Shown here piece after piece: positions 22,669 through 43,365 of a DNA stretch of 64,000 nt (position 1 is its first letter; every line of letters starts with the position of its first letter). This DNA is from Miscanthus floridulus (lineage: Eukaryota; Streptophyta; Magnoliopsida; Poales; Poaceae): the NCBI RefSeq assembly GCF_019320115.1, contig NC_089598.1, forward strand, positions 32,879,983 through 32,943,982, in the 5' to 3' direction. The position numbers and the translations under genes are program-made. Below the pieces are notes generated by a model. The model was not told the origin of the DNA. It saw only the letters and a program-made list of their open reading frames with translations, and did not search any database.

Positions 22669-24449
22669 TGAAAGCTCTAGTTTGATTTTGGTTAATTGAT
22701 GAAACCCTAAGTGCTAACCTAGTTTATCAAGATGATTATGAGATAGGTAGCACTACTCCAAGTAATGAAGCAATGATGAAGATCATGACAATGGTGATGG
22801 CATGGTGATAGTCAAATGCCTAAACTTAGAAAAAAAGAAAGAGAAAAATAAAAGGCTCAAGGCAAAGGTATAAAATATAGGAGCCATTTTGTTTTAGTGA
22901 TCAAGACACTTAGTAAGTGTGATCACATTTAGGATAGATAGCCGTACTATTAAGAGAAGTGAAACTCGTATCGAAATGCGGTTATCAAAGTGCCACTAGA
23001 TGCTCTAATTCATTGCATATGCATTTAGGATCTTGTGGAGTGCTAACACCCTTGAAAATATTTGTGAAAAATATGCTAACACATGTGCACAAGGTGATAC
23101 ACTTGGTAGTTAGCACATTTGAGCAAGGGTGAAGAAGACAAAGGAGATGCCAGTGTCGATCAAGTGACCGAACGCTGGTCGTGTTGACCTGGCGGTACAG
23201 TAGCTAGGGTATACCACCGAACGCTGGGCTGTGTCCGGTCAAGGTGGACCAGACGTGTCCGGTTGAAGAAATACGCCTCGGGGAGCTTACTGGAAACGAC
23301 CGGACGCTGGGGCTTTAGCGTCCGGTCAGTTTTGCCGGAGCGTCCGGTCAGCTTCGTAGCCATTGAAATCTGACGAACAACGTTTGAAGCCAGTGACGCG
23401 TGGCGTCCATCGGGCGACCGGACGCTGAGGGCCCGTGTCCGATCTGTCTGATCGGAGCGTCCGGTCAGCCTGCGTTGTGCTCAGTGAAGGGGTACAACGG
23501 CTCTAATTGTTGGGGCTTCTATTTAAAGCCCCATGGCCGGCTCAAGCTCTAACTCTTGCACATTTTCATTGACATAGCAACCTTGCGAGCTTAGCTAAAT
23601 CCCTCTCACTAATCTCCATCATTGATCCATCATCATTGTGAGATTGGGAGAGAATCCAAGTGTATTGCTTGAGTGATTGCATCTAGAGGCACTTGGTATT
23701 TGAGTTGCGCTGCGGATTTCGCTTGTTACTCTTTTTGGTTGCCACCACCTAGACAGCTCGGTGCAGCGGTGGAGGATCGGCACGAGTTGGTGATTATTCG
23801 TGGCCGTCTCCAGTGATTGTGAGGAGAGTTGTACCTTCCCCGGCGGAGCGCCGAAAGATAACTCTAGTAAATTGCTCATGTCATTGAGTTACCTCACTTG
23901 TGGGTCGGTTCTTGCGGTGTCCTATCGTGTGAACGAGGTTTATAAAACACCTCTTAGCCACCGAACCACCAAGTGTTGGTCGACACAACGGGGACGTAGC
24001 GTGTTGGCAAGCACGTGAACCTCTGGAAAAAATCGATTATCTTTTGTCTTTGGCATTCTCTCGGTGATTGGCTATATGTTCATCTTATGATTGGTTCATC
24101 CCCTACACGTCGATATAATCACCCTATTCACTTATTTATATTCTTGCAAACTAGTTGATACAAGCTTTTTAGTGTAATTAGAATTGAGAGCTTGCTTTAT
24201 TATTTACATTCATCTAGTTGAGCTCTTTAGAGTGGCAAGATTGAGAGTTCTTAGTGAGTAATTACTTAGCAAGTTTATGTGCCTAAGTAATCACTGCAAC
24301 TAGAATTGTCGGATAGGTGGCTTACAACCCTTGTAGAGCTAGAGCAAGTTTGCATTACGCTATTTGTCATACTAATCAAATTGCTCTAGTTGATTTGTAG
24401 AATTTTAAATAGGCTATTCACCCCCCTCTAGCCATATTAGGACCTTTCA
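22669..24449 (+). repeat. 3' LTR of element A (1781 bp)
   Basis: TGAAAGCTCTAGTTTGATT...AGGACCTTTCA. It includes a shortened motif array at about 23160-23480 and TATTTAAAG near 23520. It matches 9406-11222 throughout, with scattered substitutions. Confidence 0.93.
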
Positions 24450-24610
24450 GCGCGGCTCCTTGCTGTGGGTTCACGTCGTCTAGTGCGAAGGAGCCATTTT
24501 GCTAAATGTTTTCTAGAACGGCCTCAGCTCCTCCAGAGGAGCTGCTCCTTTAGAGGAGTCAGAGCCGGAGCCATTTTCAGAGGAGCCAGAGCTCTGCCAA
24601 ACAGGCCCTT
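24450..24610. mobile_element. Right half of the TIR element split by element A
   Basis: GC-rich GGAGC/GCTCC sequence ending CAGAGCTCTGCCAAACAGGCCCTT, the approximate inverse of the left end at 8681. Confidence 0.7.
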
Positions 24611-24635
24611 AAGCTAGCTCTTAGCACATTGTTGA

Positions 24636-24752
24636 AGCCGTGTTTACTGGTCTCTCGTATCAGCCATGCTTATCAGTCATGATACAATGTTTTTCTCTCA
24701 CAACAAAATAACATCAGCCGACTTATAAGTCACAGAAACGAAGCGAACAGGA
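24636..24752. mobile_element. Short MITE of the CGAACAG family
   Basis: Degenerate left end (GTGTTTACTGGTC), central CTCTCACAACAAAATAACATCAGCC, right end GAAACGAAGCGAACAGG. Same family as 6258-6370. Confidence 0.5.
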
Positions 24753-25383
24753 TGATTAACTGCAGGAAAAAGGCTGCTAAAAAGACCCTATACTTTTTAC
24801 TTATCTACTTAGACCTTGTTTGAATGCACTCGTATCTATCTCAATGTATGTGTGTTGAAGTGATACAATCCAACATATATGAATTAATAAATTAATATGG
24901 ATACGAGTATATTTAAATAAGAAAAATATGTTTTTAAAACTATTTACTAGGTAAAATATGGAAACAAATCATAGATGTAGGTTGTTATATGGGTAGTGAG
25001 TGTCTATAGCATGTTTAAGGTGAATTCTTTTATTCCACTATTTACTAGGCTACATGCTTTGTTCTTTTGCACCAAGCTACATCCGACGTGCTTTGGCTGG
25101 TTCGGAGGGCCGGAGAAGATGGACCAGTCTTACGGCAGCGGGAAGCCTCCCGCAACGCCTGCGAGATGGCGTGGCCCCATCGTCAGTGGCACGCGCACCG
25201 GTATGGTCAGGGCGGGTGTGGTACAGCGTCCACGCGGAAAAGGAGATCATGCCGATTTGGCTAGCGAGCATCGTTTTTTTTAAAGTTCGTTTGCTTTTTA
25301 TTCCGTGCGAGAAATAAGGAAAAGGTGGCGTCCATCCCATGATCCCATAGTGGACATTCATCATCCCGGTCCAGGCCCGCCCA
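24753..25383. promoter_or_regulatory. Upstream region of the PPR gene
   Basis: About 630 bp between the MITE and the PPR start, AT-rich on the left and GC-rich from about 25080. It should hold the promoter and 5' UTR. No unambiguous TATA box is called. Confidence 0.4.
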
Positions 25384-27174
25384 ATGCCATCGCCGCCGCC
25401 GTCCACGGCAGCGGCGGCAGCGCAGCAGCTGGAGTCCCTCCTTCCGCACCTGTCCACGCTCTCCCACTACAAGCAGTTCCACGCGCGCCTCCATGCCTTA
25501 GGCACGCTCCACTCCTACCCATCCCTCCGCGCGCGCTTCCTCGACCGCCTAGCGCTCTTGCCGCACGCCGACGCGCTTCCGCACGCGCTACTCCTCCTCC
25601 GCTCCCTCCCGTCCCCCGCAACCAATGACTTCAACGCCGCCCTGCGCGGCCTAGCCGCCTCCCCGCACCCGGCGCGCTCTCTCCTCCTCCTCGCTGGCCG
25701 CCTCCTCCCTGCACCCGCGCCGCCACGGCCTCGCCTCGATGCGCTCTCCATCTCCTTCGCGCTGAAGGCCACAGCCCGATGCTCCAACGCGTTCGCCACA
25801 TTCCAGCTCCACGCGATCCTCGTCCGCCTCGGTGTGGCTGCTGATGTCCGCCTGATGACCACGCTGCTCGACTCCTATGCCAAGTGCGGCGACCTCGCTT
25901 CCGCACGGAAGGTGTTTGACGAAATGTCCGTGCGGGACGTGGCCACATGGAACGCGCTGCTCGCAGGGCTGGCGCAGGGGACGGAGCCGAATCTCGCTCT
26001 CGTGCTGTTCCGCAGGCTGGCAGGGAGCTTTCGGGAGTTGCCGCCAAGAGAGGAGCCAAATGAGGTGACTGTTGTCGCTGCACTTTCTGCATGTGCACAG
26101 CTTGGAGCATTAAAGGATGGATTGGCTGCACATGAGTTTGCTCGTACAATAGGAGCTGTGGGCAATGTTCGTGTCTGCAATGCGCTTATTGACATGTACT
26201 CCAAGTGTGGCTCATTGAACCGGGCTCTCGAAGTGTTCCATTCCATCAAGCTAGAAGATCGAACACTTGTGTCCTACAATGCTACAATTCAGGCGCTTTC
26301 CATGCACGGGCACGGGGAAGATGCACTGAAGTTGTTTGATGAAATGCCAGCTCGTATTGAACCGGATGAAGTAACTTACCTTGCTGTGTTGGGTGGGTGC
26401 AACCATGCTGGGCTTGTTGATGATGGGCGCAGGGTTTTCGATTCCATGCGGGTTCCTCCCAATATGAAGCACTATGGGACCATTGTGGACCTCCTTGGCC
26501 GTGCAGGCCGCCTTGCTGAGGCACATGACATGATTATGCATATGCCATTTCCAGCAGATATTGTTCTCTGGCAGACATTGCTAGGTGCTGCCAAGATGCA
26601 TGGTAATGTGGATCTAGCAGAGTTGGCTGCTACAAAGCTTGCTGATCTTGGCTCTAACGTTGATGGTGACTATGTGCTCCTGTCCAATGTATATGCGTCC
26701 AAGTCCCGGTGGGTGGATGTTGGTCGAGTCCGTGACACCATGCGAAGTAATGATGTGAAGAAAGTCCCTGGCTTCAGCTACACAGAAATAGATGGCGTAA
26801 TGCATAAGTTCATTAATGGTGACAAAGAACACATGAGGTGGAGGGAAATATACAGAGCATTAGATGAAATTGGTTCAAGAATCTGTGAGCTCGGATATGA
26901 GCCAGAAACGAGCAATGTGCTACATGACATTGGGGAGGAGGAGAAGCAGTATGCTTTAAGCTACCATAGCGAGAAGCTGGCCATTGCATTTGGGTTAATT
27001 TCTACACCACCTGGGGAGACTATTCGAGTGATAAAAAATCTCCGAATATGTGGAGACTGTCATGTGGTGGCAAAACTTATCTCTAAAGCCTATGGTCGGG
27101 TGATCATTATCCGGGACAGGTCAAGATTCCACCGGTTTGAAGATGGACAGTGTTCCTGCAGAGATTACTGGTAA
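25384..27174 (+). CDS. DYW-class pentatricopeptide repeat protein
   Basis: Intronless 596-codon gene, as is usual for PLS-type PPR genes. After a ~60-residue Ala/Leu/Pro-rich N-terminus come tandem PPR motifs from roughly residue 130 to 430, with recognisable lines such as LLDSYAKCGDLASARKVFDEM, NALIDMYSKCGSLNRALEVF and LDLLGRAGRLAEAHDMI-like units. The E and E+ region (about 430-500) includes DYVLLSNVYASKSRW and VKKVPGFSYTEI. The C-terminus is a complete DYW deaminase domain: HSEK at about residue 527 (the HxE zinc/catalytic motif), CGDCH, and a terminal CSCRDYW. The family edits specific cytidines in chloroplast or mitochondrial RNA, with the repeats reading the target. The organelle and target site cannot be told here. 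The reading frame is intact. Confidence 0.95.
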   Translation: MPSPPPSTAAAAAQQLESLLPHLSTLSHYKQFHARLHALGTLHSYPSLRARFLDRLALLPHADALPHALLLLRSLPSPATNDFNAALRGLAASPHPARSLLLLAGRLLPAPAPPRPRLDALSISFALKATARCSNAFATFQLHAILVRLGVAADVRLMTTLLDSYAKCGDLASARKVFDEMSVRDVATWNALLAGLAQGTEPNLALVLFRRLAGSFRELPPREEPNEVTVVAALSACAQLGALKDGLAAHEFARTIGAVGNVRVCNALIDMYSKCGSLNRALEVFHSIKLEDRTLVSYNATIQALSMHGHGEDALKLFDEMPARIEPDEVTYLAVLGGCNHAGLVDDGRRVFDSMRVPPNMKHYGTIVDLLGRAGRLAEAHDMIMHMPFPADIVLWQTLLGAAKMHGNVDLAELAATKLADLGSNVDGDYVLLSNVYASKSRWVDVGRVRDTMRSNDVKKVPGFSYTEIDGVMHKFINGDKEHMRWREIYRALDEIGSRICELGYEPETSNVLHDIGEEEKQYALSYHSEKLAIAFGLISTPPGETIRVIKNLRICGDCHVVAKLISKAYGRVIIIRDRSRFHRFEDGQCSCRDYW

Positions 27175-28239
27175 AATGCTGGCACACCGGCCACTTGCAG
27201 CCCTACTAAACACAAAATGTGCTCCTTGAGAAGAGTTCAAGTGATGCGACTGCATTTCTAGTCAAAATGAAGATGAATGTATATAACATACAGACTCTTG
27301 ACCATCATGTTACTGTTCAGAGGGCTCATCACATTAAAAAGTTCTTAGAAGATGCAAAGTTATCTGACTTGCACGAACTCCTGGGTTTGCCTAATAATTC
27401 GAGAAGTATCTTGGAAGCAGAACCAAAAAAATTTGTGACAACTGCGCAAGCTTTGAATTGAAGTTGCTCCATGACTGTTATCTATCAATATTCACAAGTC
27501 TACGAGGTTTGTGACAAACTGACAATGAAACATTTTTCGATATTGTTCACCTACAAATTCTAAGAGGTTGAGTGGACTATTGCTGCAAATATCATTGACG
27601 CATTACTTTTTTCGCGAACATGCTTTATGCATGTGTTTCGTTAAGAGGTTAGAAGAGTTGAGTACAGCCATGGTCAGCACATCATCAAGGAGCGCAAGGG
27701 GCAGGCCACAGACGGATGCTGTCCATACTGTCACCTGAGCGCTACAAAGATTACATAATACCTATCACATGGTCTAGTGAAAAGTTGCTGCATTACTCAG
27801 ATCTTGGAAGACTGTTGAGGTGCATGAGTTAACAGAGTTATTGACATGTAGAGCTGAGTTTTTCTGCACTATTGTACCATTAGAGTTTTGCTCATGAATT
27901 GATTTTTTAGTTGTATTCATTTACTTCATTTCAGATTCAGTTGTCTGAAATTTGGGTCTGAAAAAAATATGCATCTTAGTAATTGATAATATCCATGCTT
28001 TTTTTTCTAGACTACTTGATCTTGTTGTAAGCCTATGTTACTAAATGGAGCCAAATCAATTTGGTACTGCTCTGAACATGACCTTACCTGCCCTATTACT
28101 CTGCTAGGATTATTGATGCATCTGTCTAGGTATTGTCATCAAGTTCTACAAAAAATTCATCGTTCACTTATATTAGCAGAGGACGGGAGGGATGGGGCTG
28201 ACACTTGACAACTTTCAGCAGTAGGTATGAAATTTATGC
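27175..28239 (+). other. 3' flank of the PPR gene
   Basis: Probably 3' UTR and intergenic DNA. An 80-codon open frame (27219-27461) continues from the gene end but has no ATG start and no family resemblance. Confidence 0.4.
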
Positions 28240-28259
28240 AAATGTAGTCATCATTTGTA

Positions 28260-28417
28260 CCCAGTGCAGAGAGCTCCCGCTCTGTGCGGGGTCTGGGGAA
28301 GGGTGTAAGTGGCAAGCCTTACCCTCGCCTGTGCAATGCGAGGAGACTGCGACTCGAACCCGGGACCTTCCGGTCACAGGCGGTAAGACTCTACCGCTTG
28401 CACTAGGCCCGCCCTTC
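28260..28417 (-). mobile_element. tRNA-derived SINE (Au-SINE-like), minus orientation
   Basis: Read on the minus strand it starts with a tRNA-like head (AAGCGGTAGAGTCTTACC, then B box GGTTCGAGTC). It continues into CCTCGCATTGCACAGGCGAGG and the CCCCAGACCCCGC...GCGGGAGCTCTCTGCACTGGG hairpin typical of this grass SINE group. It is flanked by a perfect 15-bp target duplication (TAGTCATCATTTGTA at 28245-28259 and 28423-28437), extending to 20 bp with one mismatch. Confidence 0.9.
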
Positions 28418-28437
28418 AAATTTAGTCATCATTTGTA

Positions 28438-29588
28438 GTTTGATATTTTTATCTTTGAATCATCCTTTCTGAAATTTCAAGATTGACGTTTTTATTTTCT
28501 ATCTACTCTATGACACTTACGTGTAAACATTCCGTTCCTTATTTCTTACTCGTTTACTCACTAAGCAAATGTATCACTGGCAGTAACTTCGTTGGTTTTG
28601 GAAAACCCAGGAGTTGAAGTCTAAGTAAATGATATCTAAATGCATCATTAAAATTAAACAAATCACTGAACCTGGAAGGGATCAGATCAATGGTGGAAAG
28701 AGTGACACGAAAGAACACAGAACGGTGTGTACCCTCATGCATATTGCTGTTGCATTTGTATGAAGTCACGTGCAGTTTTTTTTCCCCTTGAGTTGAGGTT
28801 CTGAAAGTTCTAATGTGTAAGCCTTTCAGTAAAAGGGTGTGAAAGATGCCGGATCAGCAGTTAGGGAATTGATGCAAGAGACAGAGAAAATGACGAAAAT
28901 GTTAGAATACTTGAGGATACATTTGAAGGGTTCTTCTAGGCAGGACAAGTCATCCGAAGGAACGAGCAGGTCTGGAAGATTTAAATGCATTTGGTGCATT
29001 CTGAGGTGCCCAACCTTTCTTTAAATGCTGTCCAGGGGAGTTCCTCTTTCTCATGATGAGAAAAAAGGGTTCTTAGATTATTTTTTCTATGCTTAATTGT
29101 TGCATTGCATGAAAAATTTGGTTCCCCTCATCTCCTAGTTTGACCCATTTAATTGTCCCTCTTCTACTATTTAGTAGAGCAAGTCATTTAGTATTTCCTT
29201 GAAATTCCATTCTTGTAAAGACAAATCTCTGAAGTCTTCAAGTATTTCTAGAAAAGACAGGGTCAGCTTGACATTTGAAATGTTTGAAGCTAGACTTGAA
29301 AGATGGGCTTGCCAATGATTATCTTAGATCAATGATTATCATACTATAATTTCATTGTACTATCAAGAGTCGATGTTTAATTGTTTATATTTGTTAAGAT
29401 CAAAACATGGATTGTATTCTAATTGTTCATGCTCCATGTAAAGTCATGTAACGTTGATGATTGACTATAAACGGAATGTTGCCAATATCACTCTCAGGCT
29501 ATCTTTTTTAAAGTAATAGTATAACACATGTTCAAACTCGAATTATCATGAGATTATTTTTCCTTGTTGCAACGTATGATCCTAGTAT
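28438..29588. other. Intergenic, little recognised
   Basis: AT-rich sequence. A short open stretch (about 28834-28970) follows a good splice-acceptor-like TTTCAG and encodes a helical-looking peptide (VRELMQETEKMTKMLEYLR). It could be an exon relic of an unidentified gene; there is no other support. Confidence 0.35.
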
Positions 29589-29597
29589 AAATTAGAA

Positions 29598-30044
29598 GAG
29601 TTAAATGCATCGTTGATCCATTAACTTTTACTCATGTTTCACTTAGATCCATCAACTACGAAAGTGGCTTTTCAGGTCTATAAACTTTTGAAGTGATGCA
29701 TCTCTAGTCCATACCCCTTTATTTATTTTTTTAATCTGACGTGGCAGTCCACGGTGTCGCTGCATGCATGCATATGCATGGCGGGAGCGGAACGGCCGAG
29801 CAAGCAGCCCAGCCTGCATAGCGTGACGAGGAGGAGTGCTTTGATGTCAGTCTCGTTGATCCTGCTGTCCTCGCCGTCCGCAAGCGGCTGCTGCTCCCGC
29901 ATCCTGGCCAGCAGCACGCTGAGCAGGTCCTTGCCTTCCCCGGCGGCCTTCCGCTCCCTGATGATCCCGTTCATCATGTCGTCGTACCTGCGGTGCAGCC
30001 GCTTCATCTTGCCGACCACGCCCTGCGGGTCGAGCCACGCCAGC
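29598..30044. repeat. Left terminal inverted repeat of the Pack-MULE
   Basis: Outer ~200 bp is AT-rich MULE sequence; the inner part (from about 29832) is CYP75B-like coding sequence on the minus strand. It pairs with 31507-31946. Confidence 0.88.
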
Positions 30045-30645
30045 ACCGGCACGAAGTCGCCGACGTTGAAGACCCCGGCGAGCTGCATCAGCTCCACCAC
30101 CATGTCCTTGAACTCCCTGGCTTCCTCCCCTCCGTCGAACGCGAACACGCGCCGCCCCACCGTCGCCTGGGCCAGCGTGTTGGTTGCGCAGACGTTGGCC
30201 ACCTGGCCCAGCACCACGGGGGCGTGCTGGTGCCGGGCGAGCTCCCTCACCATGAGCGCCACCTTGCCCTCCCTGACGCCGCGCAGGTCGTCCAGGGCAT
30301 TGGCGGAGAAGAGGTGGAGCGCGCACAGCTTCCGCAGCGCGCGCCACCTGCAGCCGTAGGGCGCGAACACCAGGTCCTGGTAGTTGTAGGCCACGTGCTC
30401 GGCTCCGGAGTTTGGAGGGCGGTTGCTGAAGTTGGCGTCGTGGGCACGCAGGAACTGCGCCGCCACCCGCGCCGACGCGGCCACCACCACATCGGCGCTG
30501 CCGAACCTGAGCCGGAACAGCGGTTTCCTGCGCGCCACCCGGCCGCGCCGACGCTGCCACCACCACATCGGCGCTGCCGAACCTGAGCCGGAACAGCGGG
30601 CCGTACTCTTTCGCAAGCGCGCACATGGTCCAACGACCTGTCGCT
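29832..30645 (-). pseudogene. Captured CYP75B-like (flavonoid 3'-hydroxylase-like) P450 fragment
   Basis: On the minus strand the translation runs FRLRFGSADVVVAASAR, FSNRPPNSGAEHVAYNYQ, FAPYGCRWRALRKLCALHLF, ATNTLAQATVGRRVF, FKDMVVELMQLAGVFNVGDFVP and KDLLSVLLARMREQQ. This is the order of a plant CYP75B from about residue 70 to about 300. It stops at DIKALLL, just before the I-helix AGTDT motif, and the haem-binding Cys loop is absent, so no enzyme can be made. At the upstream edge a segment is present twice with a 76-bp offset (around 30482 and 30558). Only part of the fragment lies in the left TIR. Confidence 0.85.
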
Positions 30646-31506
30646 GGGCACGTTCCTGGCCCTGCCGTCGGGGTCGTCGTCGCACACGTCACCAGGGGGC
30701 CATCCCATCGCCCACCGGCCATCGCGTACCAGTAGAGGGCGTCGGTGTTGTGGCTCATGCAGGCGATGATGCCGTTCTCCGGGAAGTTCTTTGCGATGGA
30801 GGCGTCGAGCGCCTGGTGGTACTGCCTGGTGAGCTGCACGCGGCCGCCGTGGCCCGCGCCGAGCGTCTCCAGGATGCACTGCACGTCCACCTTGACGCCG
30901 TCGACTCCGGCGGCGGCGAGGTACGCGTGGAGCTCGTCGTAGAAGCGGTACACGGTGCGCGGGTGCACGAGGCCGAGCCCCTGCACGGTGAGCACGTCGG
31001 TCTTCATGCCGGGCTCGTTCTCCATGACGCCCGGCGAGACCTTGGGGAACTGCATGCTGGAGCGGTAGTGCTCCGCCGTCCCGGGCTTGGGCGAGACCTT
31101 GGGGAACTGCCAGCCGTCGTCGATGATGACGAACTTGGGCGGCGCGCCGCCGGCGATGAGGCTGCGGAGCCCGGTCTCAACGCCCTCCTGGGTGACGTCC
31201 TGGTAGAAGGCGTCACAGGTGCACCAGCCGAAGTAGTCGACGATGCCCGGAAGCTTCTTCTCGGCGCGGACCCGGAACGTCCTGAGCGAGGACTTGGCGG
31301 CGGCGACGACGCCGGAGATGGCCGCAAAGGGGTCGGACTCCGTGGCGCCCACGAAGAGCGCGCGCTCGAAGCACGCGGCGGGCGTGTCGGCGTCCCCGCT
31401 CTCGACGCAGAGCTCCAGCGCGTCGCCGGCGCCGCCTTGGAGGCTGGCACGGAACGCGCCCTCCACGAGGGGCAGGAACACGACGTACGCCGCCGCGGCC
31501 TCGGCG
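30646..31506 (-). pseudogene. Captured raffinose-synthase-like (GH36 galactosyltransferase) fragment
   Basis: The minus-strand frame contains KLPGIVDYFGWCTCDAFYQD, PPKFVIIDDGWQ, QFPKVSPGVMENEPGMKTD, VDGVKVDVQCILETLGAG (holding the KxD nucleophile region of GH36) and NGIIACMSHNTDALY. These follow the order of plant raffinose synthase / galactinol-sucrose galactosyltransferase. Compared with the family, the segment between DGWQ and the EHYRSSMQF block is deleted and the usual FGWCTWD Trp is Cys. The C-terminal half is missing after NTDALY. It reads in one frame with the antisense of the right-arm P450 piece, making a 647-codon chimera (31790-29847). Confidence 0.82.
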
Positions 31507-31946
31507 CTGGCGTGGCTCGACCCGCAGGGCGTGGTCGGCAAGATGAAGCGGCTGCACCGCAGGTACGACGACATGATGAACGGGATCATCAGGGAGCGGA
31601 AGGCCGCCGGGGAAGGCAAGGACCTGCTCAGCGTGCTGCTGGCCAGGATGCGGGAGCAGCAGTCGCTCGCGGACGGCGAGGACAGCACGATCAACCAGAC
31701 TGACATCAAAGCACTCCTCCTCGTCACGCCATGCAGGCTGGGCTGCTTGCTCGGCCGTTCCGCTCCCGCTATGCATGCATGCAGCGACACCGTGGATTGT
31801 CATGTCAGATTAAAAAGATATATGAAGGGGTATGGACTAGAGATGTATCACTTTAAAAGTTTATGGACCTGAAAAGTCACTTTCGTAGTTGATGGACCTA
31901 AGTGAAACATGGGTAAAAGTTAATAGACCAACGATACATTTAACTC
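31507..31946. repeat. Right terminal inverted repeat of the Pack-MULE, with plus-strand P450 piece
   Basis: Inverse of 29598-30044 with scattered substitutions. The inner 31507-31716 reads on the plus strand as the same CYP75B segment (LDPQGVVGKMKRLHRRYDD ... TDIKALLL). Confidence 0.88.
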
Positions 31947-31956
31947 AAATTAGAAA

Positions 31957-32636
31957 GAGTAAAGTGTGCAAGTGGCCCTTAAACTTGTCTCGTGATGTTA
32001 TTCAGGTCCTTGAACTCTCAAAATGCATTTTTGAGGTATCCAAACTTATTTTGGGTGTCATCCAGGTCCAAAACTCTCAAAATTTCAGTTATAAGCCCTC
32101 GAACTTGTCACAATGTGTCACCCAAGTTCAAACAAGCTTCAATTAGCCCACATTTTGGTCTCTAACTATTGTTCTATCTACATGCTCTCTCTCTCTCTCT
32201 CTCTGTTCCAATCTAGGATGGCATCACACAACCCATGCCTTCATTATCCTGCACATCTAAAGCCATAGTGCCATCTATAGTGGTGGCAGCAAGATCAAAA
32301 CTAATGCTCCTTAGTTAGAAGAGGTAGGCGAAAGATTGCTTTGCCATTAAGTTTCTACCCTAGTCGATAATGAGGTATGGATCCAACTGCTGTAGCATAC
32401 CGCATCATGATGTGGAGTAGATTGATTCTATTTGGATCTAATGAACACACTATGGCAAGTTTAAAGACCCGAATGACATGATGTGACAAGTCCGGGGACC
32501 TAAAAATAGCATTTCGAAAGTGCGGGACCTAACGCACATAATGACAAGTTCGATGATTACATAAAATGCATTTAAGAGCTTGAGGATCTGAATGACTCCT
32601 GAGGACAAGTTCAGGGACCATACATGTATTTTACTT
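31957..32636. mobile_element. Second MULE-like element, 680 bp, non-coding
   Basis: The left end GAGTAAAGTGTGCAAGTGGCCCTTAAACTTGTC is the imperfect inverse of the right end (GACAAGTTCAGGGACCATACATGTATTTTACTT). It is flanked by a 9-bp duplication AATTAGAAA (31948-31956, 32637-32645). A (CT)10 microsatellite sits at about 32185-32204. No ORF is seen. Confidence 0.85.
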
Positions 32637-33071
32637 AATTAGAAATGTTGCTCTCATGGAGTACTTCCAATCTATTCACTTGGCGCTTTTCTGCTATGTG
32701 GGCTTCTCGATCTAATAGTTAGCAGATCACCATTCATCTGATGTTTTTTCATTGAAATTGCAGGCTACAGCCAGACCATGGTGCTACTCATCAGTTCCCA
32801 TGCCAAGGCAAATAATGTGTTTAATTCAGGTAGGGAGCCTCACAAATCACAATCCTATGTGCACGGTCCCATCTTCCATCCTCCCCGAAACTGCGGCCCA
32901 GCTAACAAACTTCCCAAGCTGAGAACGCCCCAAGCCAGTAGCCGGCGCCAAGCCCAAGCCCAGAGTTCTCAATGCACCACGCATGCACGAATCCGAGGCC
33001 TAGCGCCCTAGCCGCCTAGCCCGCTCGCGGCCGTGAATCTCTCCTCGCCTCGCCTCGCCCCGCGAGCCGCG
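32637..33071 (+). promoter_or_regulatory. Putative promoter/5' UTR of the AAA ATPase gene
   Basis: The 435 bp between the MULE end and the ATG, becoming GC-rich from about 32880. It ends in a C-rich leader. No clear TATA box is seen. The MULE insertions set the upstream limit of native sequence. Confidence 0.45.

Positions 33072-43365
<10,294 letters not shown>

Larger units (their letters stand above)
8841..24449 (+). mobile_element. SIRE-type Ty1/copia retrotransposon (element A), rearranged and nested
   Basis: The whole insertion is bounded by a 5-bp target duplication (GCGCA/GCGCG, one mismatch). From left to right it holds a partial LTR start (8841-8950), a piece of the 3' internal region (8951-9405), a complete LTR (9406-11222), PBS, a decayed gag-pol, a nested element (16224-21101), the rest of RNase H, a 1.2-kb non-coding tail, and the 3' LTR (22669-24449). 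The gene order protease-integrase-RT-RNase H defines copia. The long gag with acidic and coiled-coil stretches and the long 3' tail point to the SIRE/Maximus lineage. Confidence 0.92.
29598..31946. mobile_element. Pack-MULE (Mutator-like element with captured host gene pieces)
   Basis: A 2349-bp element whose ends are long inverted repeats (~447 bp left, ~440 bp right). They begin GAGTTAAATG and end CATTTAACTC. It is flanked by an exact 9-bp target duplication AAATTAGAA (29589-29597 and 31947-31955), the hallmark of Mutator-like transposition. The interior is GC-rich coding-like DNA derived from at least two host genes, against AT-rich terminal ~190 bp. There is no transposase, so it is non-autonomous. 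Confidence 0.93.

Noticed and set aside
27219..27461. Possible small gene after the PPR gene
   Set aside because: No ATG at the start, no homology recognised, and it lies where the 3' UTR is expected.
30423..31703. 426-codon plus-strand frame through the Pack-MULE
   Set aside because: It is mostly the antisense of the raffinose-synthase-like and P450 pieces; only 31507-31716 has real family resemblance on this strand, and it is noted there.
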